A stretch of DNA of 64,000 nucleotides from positions 62,001 through 126,000 of the forward strand of contig WGNA01000010.1 in assembly GCA_016124755.1 (NCBI GenBank). Reading direction: 5' to 3'. The DNA comes from Bacteroidota bacterium. Its GTDB lineage: Bacteria > Bacteroidota > Bacteroidia > NS11-12g > UBA9320. The position numbers and the translations under genes were made by a program. A model generated the notes under the pieces. The model saw nothing but the letters and a program-made list of their open reading frames with translations, searched no databases and was not told the origin of the DNA. Shown in pieces: positions 20,501 to 29,500 of this stretch (position 1 is the first letter of the stretch; every line of letters begins with the position of its first letter).

Positions 20501-23500
20501 TACAACCCCAATTACATGGAGTTCTGCGGTCTGCCGGCCGGAACGTACAGCTTGCTATATTTCTGCGAAAGATCAAAAGGGCAAACTGCTACGGTTTATC
20601 CGGTTGTGTACATCGATAGTATATTTAACTCCCGGTTCGACAGGGCTGCCAATGCCTATGATTTCGGTAGAATTCCGGGTGATGGAAATTATTACGATGG
20701 AAAAGTCGGTGATGTACATCCTTTAGACACAGCACTTCCACCAAGCCATGATTTTTTCACATGTAAAACAGGCGTAAGTGAAACAGACCCGACAAGCTCG
20801 AATTGTGGAGGCCACATAAACCCGAGAGTTTATTTAAACGATTCGAACATCGTGATGTTCCCGTATGATTCGGTGTATCAATATTATCACAATCAATCCT
20901 ATTACCCTTGGTCTTTCATCCGACGAAATCTTTGGTATTCCTTCGTAATCCGGGGAAGGGGAAATGTGACCGTTGATTTAAAGGGCTTAACAGCTTCCGG
21001 TTTACAAAATACTCCCGGTCTTACGTTCCGGTATTCTATTTACGAAAGTGATGAAGATGGGAGTCTTTCTATGGTTGACCTCAAAAGCATGGGAAAGATT
21101 GATTCAACTCTTACCAGCGGTTTGACCTATATCGCCAACGACTATTATTACTGTTATTACACGTCACCACTTTCAATCACTTTTCCAATTTCCGCTTGTG
21201 AGTCGGTGCGGGACCGACGCTATTATGTGTTGGTGGATTTGGATGGTTATAACTACTCATCGAGTCCCGCAATTAACTCTAATGTCTGGCTGGAAATTAA
21301 ATACGACAGCGCTTATCTGCCGGATACCAGGTTCGATTATTATTCTACGGCCAATAAGGTTAATGGTCTGAACGACGTGAATCTTTTGCAGAATCCGGGT
21401 TTTGAAAACAGCAACTTCTGGACATCCGCAAAAGGAAACTGGTATCTTAATCAGAACCAGACAACCGGATTAAAAGGAAATCACGCCTGGGCTTACTCGT
21501 ATTACACGTGGCGAAACGATACGGTGGAAATCTATCAGGATGTGGACATGACGCAGTATGCTTCACAGATTGTAGCCGGAACCGCTACTCTTTCATTCTC
21601 CGGATATCTCAAGTCCAAAAACGAATCTACTCCGGATGATGGCCGAATAGTAGTGGAATACCGTAATGCCTCCGGAACGGTTTTGTCGACCTATACTTCT
21701 TCGTGGTACGGGAATTCTTCTGCCTGGACTCAGGTTGCTCACTCGAAAACGATACCTGTCGGAACCAAAACGGTTCGGGTGCGATTACAAGCCAGAAACA
21801 ACGGAGTTAATTATTATTCCGACGTTTATTTTGATGAAATGGATTTTCGGGTTTCTGTTCCGAATTCAACCGTTCACACAACACTAAAAAGCAATGTTCT
21901 GTACAGAGGAGATCTTACCTACTTCGCAGGATCAACCATAGACACAACAGATATTTATCATTCGCCCGGGAATAGTTATTCGTGTTACACCAAAGATGTC
22001 GGAGGAACTGTATGGTATAAAGTGGAAGTCGATTCTGTCGGCTACATGTTTTATAATTATGTGTATCACTACTTCAGCAGTGGTAAGGATTACGAAGGTG
22101 TAACTTACAACTCTTATCTGATGCGGGTTTATCGTTCTGATAAAGACGGTGATTCTTTGGGAGGACTTACGTATATGCCGCCCATTTCCACTTCTTCTCA
22201 ATTCAACAGTCTTATGGGAAGTGGCGGATATTACATCTGTGTGCAACCGGGAACCTACTATATTCAATTAAACAAGTGTAATCAATATGCCTGTAGTGAT
22301 TACATCTATCCTCAGATCGCCTTTGATTTTCACACCGGAGACTTCTGCAATAATGCCGTGCCTTTGTACCTTGATACACTGGAATCTCAATCCGACAGGT
22401 TGCTCGTTAACTGCCATACCATGGGAAACGATTTCGGTGAAGACGGAAGTGATCTGGGTTGTTTGTTCGGGCCGAACGGGTATAAATCAAGTTGGTTCGT
22501 GGTGCATTATACCGATACCACCAAGATTGACCTCGAATTTAAATTAGCAGAATACACAACGGCCAGTGCCAACGAAATCCGGTATCGAACCTATTACGGA
22601 AACTGCCAGAGTTTAACACCGGCTCCCTGCAATACAAACGCTCTTACCACCTTTACGCTGGATTGCCTTCGCGACGGAACGTACTATGTTCAAATTGTAA
22701 CTCCCGAAAATGCAACGGGCGAATTAGAGATGACAGTCGAGGCAAAAGAGAATCACGATTCAACCTGTTTCCCGGTCGATATTTTTCAGCCGAATGCCGC
22801 CTTTTATTATAACACCGCCTGTCCCGAAAATGTGGTGGAGTTTATCAATACCTCATCACGGGGAGATTCAATCCGGTACTTCTGGGATTTCGGTTACAAC
22901 GGTTGGACGGATACTGTTTTAAATCCGGTGGTTCCTTATCCGGCACTAAAAGCTGAGATCACCTATAATGTGAAGTTACGGGTCGTGAACATCGCACAAA
23001 ATAGCTCCGATTCGCTGATTCTTCCGGTGACAGTTCCGTTTGCGCCTTATCTGGATATTCTGAACAACGATACCGTTTTGTGTAAAGGAGACAGTGTTAC
23101 GCTAAATGCTGTTATCTCACACGGTAAAGGAATCTGGAGTACAGGAGATACATCAACATCGATTACTGTTTCCCGAACAGGAAAATATTTCTGGATGGTT
23201 CAGGATAAGAAGAACATTCTCGATAATCCGAGCTTCGAGAAAAATCCGGTTTCTACCAACTGGACGGTTGTAAGTGGAAACTGGCAACGTACCAGCAATT
23301 CGAGTTACGGAGTTCAGGACAGCAGTTATGTCGCGTACGTGGTGAATGCTTCCGGAGGAGTTTCGGAAATGTATCAGGATGTGGATGTGAGTCTGGATTC
23401 AATTGAAATTGATTCGGGAATTGCCAAAACTTCCCTAACCGGTTTTCTTCGGGGCTATCAGACTTATGGCGATGCGGCTCAGGTTACTTTAGAATATTTA

Positions 23501-26500
23501 GACAAAAAAGGAAACCTGCTGGCGATTTACCGAACCGATTATTGGTCGGAGGATTACTGGAACACCTTTACGCATTCCCGTACCACGCCGGTGGGAACCC
23601 GAACGCTTCGTGTGCGGGTCGAAGCCGATAAAATCAGTACGAACAACAACAACTGTTACGCGTTTATCGACGGACTTGTGCTGAAAATGCGCAGCGCCTG
23701 CGAGTATAAAGACAGTGTTTATGTGCAAGTGAATTTGTATCCGAAACTCGATTTACCAAGTGACACATTCTTCTGCAAGGGAGATTCATTGCTATTAAAT
23801 CCGGATGTGTATTACGACAGCCCTTATGTGGTGCAGGACTCGATGAATGCTAAGCTCACGGGAAGTCTGAAGAATAATGCTTCTCACTCGGCATCAAACG
23901 GATATGTGGAACTTACGTCGAATGCCTACAACCAAAACGGGCAAATCGAATGGACCGATTCCGATTTGAAAATCACCGACACGTTTACGGTTTCATTTGA
24001 TATGTATTCCGGCGGAGATGGAGGATATGCACTATGGCTTTATCTGTTCAACAGCTCAACACCAACCTCCGAAGATGTGAATGCCGGAGGTTACTCCGTG
24101 AATTTTGATGAACAGAGCAGCAATCAGCTTCAGTTTAATTGGAGTGGTTCCAGACGAAATACTACTTCTCCGGGTGTGGATATGGGAACCGGGAAATGGA
24201 TAAACATCCGGATTGAATATGCCAATCAAACCTTTAAAGTGTATTCCGGCAATATGCTGATTGCATCTTTTACCGACGCTACAACCCGAACTCAAACCGG
24301 ATATAAATTTGGGTTAGGAGCCCGAAACGGAGGATATTACAACATCTATCGGGTGAAGAATTTTCATATTTCTAAAAACAACCCATCGTTTGCAATTCTG
24401 TTGAAAAAGCCCAAAGTTGGCGGAACGTATTTGTGGTCTGATGGCACAACGAACGACAGCACCCGGTGGATCACTTCAACCCATAAACTTTCGCTGAAAT
24501 TCAGAGATGCTTTTGGTTGTGAAAGCAATACCGACTCGACACAAATTAATGTGGTGAACCAGTACGACAGTTTGTTCACTGCATCCGATAACATCTGTGT
24601 TCTGCTCGATACTTTTTATCTCACCAAACCCGTGAGCACAGGATATTTTTACGGGCATCAGGCGGTCGATAGCCAGGGAATGGTGTTGGTGGATTCGGCT
24701 TCTTTCGGTAGTAATACCATTTATTTTTCAGTGATCGACACGTTTGGTTGTATTGCCATTGACACCGGCTCCTTTATTATTGATTCGATTCCCGATTTGC
24801 AATTCACAGCAGCAGGCCCTTTTTGTAAAAATGATTCACCTTCAAAACTTCAGATCAATCACAGCAGCGGATATTTCTTTGGCGGAACATATATCGATTC
24901 AACCGGAATTTTTGATCCGGCGAAAACAACACAGCGACTCAATCGGGTGTATTATGCAACCTTTGATCAGGACTGTCGCGGCGTAGATTCTATCGATGTG
25001 ATTGTTGATAGTTTGCCGGTAATCACCATGCCGTCGTTAGGTGAATACTGCCTCAATTCCGGTTTGCAACAATTGCCTTTAGCGGATAACAATGGATTCT
25101 TTGAACCAACGCTTTATCTTGACTCAAGTGGTTTGTTCAATCCGGTAAAAGCGGGCGTTGGCGTTCATCGTACTTATTTCACTTTGGTGAACAGCAATGG
25201 ATGTTTTGTTACTGACTCGGCAGACGTTACCGTCGACAGTTTGCCAAATGCAGCCATAACACCAGCCGGTCCGTTCTGCAAAAATTCTGTGAGCCAGAAA
25301 CTTACCGGTTTGTACCACAACGGTGTTTTTCAAAAGGCAACCTACATTGACACTGCCGGGAATTTTAGTCCGGCTATAGCGGGTGTAGGTTCAAAAAAAG
25401 TATATCACACTGTAGTTGACAATCGGGGATGTTCGAACAAAGATTCTTTAGTGGTTCAGGTAAATGCGCTGCCAAATGCGGCGATCTCGTCTGCCGGTCC
25501 GTTCTGTTTCAACCGATCGAAACAATTGTTAATTCCCCGATTCAATAAAGGTGGTGTCTTTACGAAAAACACATACATCGATTCGATTGGTTGGTTTACG
25601 CCCCAAAAGGCGGGAACCGGAAGTCACAAGGTTTATTACACCTTCACCGATGCAAATGGTTGTTCGAATACCGATTCTATTACTGTTCAGGTTGATACCA
25701 TTCCGGATGCTTCCATCGCTCCGGTGGGCCCCTTGTGTTTGGGAGATACTTCGGTTCAATTGATAATTACCGGAAAACCGGGAGGTACATTCACCACAAC
25801 TTCATGGCTTGATACCAATGGAATTTTTACAGTGAAAACAGCCGGAACCGGTTCGCACAAAGTCTATTATTCGGTCACCGACGGTCAGCTTTGCAGCAAC
25901 AAAGATTCGATTACCATTAAGGTGAATCCGATTCCGGATGCTTCGATTACACCGGCCGGACCGTTCTGCGAAAATTCAGGGGTTCATACGATTGCTGCTA
26001 AAATCAATACCGGTGGATATTTTTCTACAACAGCTTTTATTGATTCAGCCGGCCATTTCAATCCGGCGGTATCATCTATCGGCAATCATAAAATTTTCTA
26101 TTCCTTCACCGACAGCAATAGTTGCTCGAATACAGATTCAACTATAGTTCACGTGGATTCCATTCCGGATGCGTCGATCATGGCGGCCGGACCATTTTGT
26201 GAAAACGGTGGAATTCAACTAATCTCACCGGCGATCAATTCCGGAGGATTCTTTACTAAAACTAACTTCCTTGATTCTTCGGGTTATTTCGATCCGGCTC
26301 ATTCGTCAACCGGCGATCATTCGATCTATTATTCATTTACCGATGGAAACGGATGTTCGAATACGGACTCAACAATTGTTCATGTGGATTCCATTCCGGA
26401 TGCTTCGATTACATCGGCGGGGCCTTTCTGTGAAAACGGTGGAATTCAGTTAATCTCACCAACGATCAATTCCGGCGGCTTCTTTACTAAAACCGGTTTT

Positions 26501-29500
26501 ATTGATTCGAGTGGATATTTCGATCCGGCACAATCGTCAACCGGCGATCATTCGATCTATTATTCATTTACCGATGGAAACGGATGTTCGAATACGGACT
26601 CAACTGTTGTACATGTCGATTCGATTCCGGATGCTTCGATCGCAACGGCCGGGCCTTTCTGTCTGAATGCCGGTGTTCAAATCATTTTAGCGAAAACCAA
26701 CAGTGGCGGTTTCTTTACTAAAACTATCTTCATTGATTCGACCGGACACTTTGATCCGGTTCAATCATCGATCGGTGATCATCCGATCTACTATTCTTTT
26801 ACCGATGGAAACGGTTGCTCGAATACAGATTCAATTACGATTCATGTGGATTCCATTCCGGACGCATCGATTACACCGGCCGGCCCATTTTGTGAAAATG
26901 GTGGTGTTCAGTTAATCTCTCCCGCGATTAATTCCGGAGGTTTCTTTACTAAAACCGGTTTTATTGATTCCGCAGGTCATTTCGATCCAGCCCAATCTTC
27001 AACCGGCGATCATCGGATCTATTATTCTTTCATGGATGGCAACGGATGCTCGAATACAGACTCAACCATAATTCATGTGGATTCCATTCCAGATGCTTCG
27101 ATTACATCGGCGGGGCCTTTCTGTGAAAACGGTGGAATTCAGTTAATCTCACCGGTGATTAATTCCGGCGGCTTCTTTACTAAAACCGGTTTTATTGATT
27201 CGAGTGGATATTTCGATCCGGCAAAATCATCAACCGACGATCATAGAATCTACTATTCATTTACGGATGGGAGCGGATGTTCCAATACAGATTCTACGAT
27301 TGTTCATGTCGATTCGATTCCGGATGCTTCGATAGCATCAGCCGGGCCTTTCTGCATGAATGCTGGTGTGCAAATCATTTTAGCCAAAACCAATAGTGGA
27401 GGTTACTTTACTAAAACCGGTTTCATTGATTCGAGCGGATATTTCGATCCGGTTCAATCATCGATCGGTGATCACCTGATCTACTATTCATTTACGGATG
27501 GAAACGGTTGCTCGAATACGGATTCAACTATTATTCATGTGGATTCCATTCCGGATGCCTCGATCACGGCGGCCGGCCCATTTTGTGAAAATGGTGGTGT
27601 TCAGTTAATCTCTCCGGCGATTAATTCGGGTGGATTCTTTGCTAAAACCAACTTCATAGATTCAGCAGGATATTTCGATCCGGCACAATCGTCAACCGGC
27701 GATCATCCGATCTATTATTCATTTACCGATGGAAACGGATGCTCGAATACGGACTCAACCATTATTCATGTGGATTCCATTCCGGATGCTTCGATTACAT
27801 CGGCGGGGCCTTTCTGTGAGAATGGCAGAGTTCAGTTAATCTCGCCGGCGATTAATTCCGGAGGTTTCTTTACTAAAACCGGTTTTATTGATTCCGCAGG
27901 TCATTTCGATCCAGCCCAATCATCAACTGGCAATCATCGGATCTACTATTCTTTTACCGATGGAAATGGTTGTTCGAATACAGATTCAACTGTTGTACAT
28001 GTCGATTCGATTCCGGATGCTTCGATCGCATTAGCCGGGCCTTTCTGCATGAATGCTGGTGTGCAAATCATTTTAGCCAAAACCAATAGTGGAGGTTACT
28101 TTACTAAAACCGGTTTCATTGATTCGAGCGGACACTTTGATCCGGTTCAATCGTCAACCGGTGATCATCCGATCTACTATTCATTTACGGATGGAAACGG
28201 TTGTTCGAATACCGATTCTGCAATCGTTCATGTCGATTCATTGCCGGACGTTACAATTCAACCCGCCGGACCTTTCTGTTTGAACGACACCATTTCTGCC
28301 ATCAAACCAAATCATTCCGGAGGAACCTTCATCGTAACAAATTATATTGATGTAACTGGGAAATTTAATCCGCTCAAAGCCGGAACCGGAATTTCATTAG
28401 TTCAATATCAAAGAACAGATGGCAACGGATGTTCGGATACAGGTTCGCTCACAATAACAGTTGACACCTTGCCCAATGCGTCGATTACTCCGGCCGGGCC
28501 CTTCTGTGAAAACGCATCGGTTCAGAACCTTTCGGCTCAGAAAAATACCGGAACATATAGAGCCCTTAGTTACGTAGATACAGCCGGACACTTTGTACCA
28601 TCGTTCGCAGGTTCCGGTGATCATAAAGTGTATCATAGCTTTACCGACGCAAGAGGTTGTCGTAATACCGATTCTACAATCATTCATGTGGATACGGTTC
28701 CGGATGCATCGATTACTCCGGCCGGTCCCTTTTGCGCGAATGCCGGAATTAAACAAATGTCTGGTTCTACGAATCCGGGAGGAACATTTAAATCAGATAT
28801 TTACATTGATGCTTCCGGGAAGTTCGATCCGCTTAAAGCGACATCCGGATTAAACAAAATCTATTACACATATACGAATTCAAAAGGTTGTTCCGATACT
28901 GATTCAACTTCGGTTCAGGTGGATTCGATCCCGGATGCTTCCATAATTCCGGCCGGGCCGTTTTGCGAAAATTCAGGTCCGCAAAAACTTAAAGCGCGCA
29001 CCCACACTTCTGGAAGCTTTACTATTACTCCATACCTAAAAGCCAATGGCGATTTTGATCCGGCGATAGCAGGACAGGGAGTGCACCGGATTTATTATTC
29101 ACTTTCCGATTCAAAAGGTTGTGCGAATACCGATTCTATCATAATTGAAATCACGGCACCACCCGATGCTTCGCTACCGTCTTATGGTCCGTATTGCGCA
29201 AATGATTCGTCGGAAAAACTAATCGCCGTAAATCCGGGTGGAACTTTTAGTGGTGGAAATTACATCACTTCAAACGGTGTCTTTAACCCGGGGAAAGCGA
29301 ACATAACCGACAACACAGTTCTATATACATTAAGCGATACCAGCAATTGTTTCGACACCAAATCGATTGTGATTCAGGTGAACGATTATCCGCATAATTC
29401 AATTTATATAGATCCGGATGAAGGTTGTGAGCCGTTGGAAATTACTTTCTCAACCGAACCGGTGGATACCATCATTTGGAAATTGGCGGTGAACACCTTC

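Noticed and set aside
25938-26915. Serial 60-80 aa ORFs within the Ig-repeat array (e.g. 25938, 26271, 26703, 28089)
   Set aside because: Out-of-frame echoes of the tandem repeat; their mutual similarity simply reflects the repeat.
24791-29384. Considered a CRISPR-like or noncoding satellite array because of regular spacing
   Set aside because: Period 231 bp is a codon multiple, the frame is open throughout and variation is concentrated in codon-tolerant positions; it is a protein repeat.
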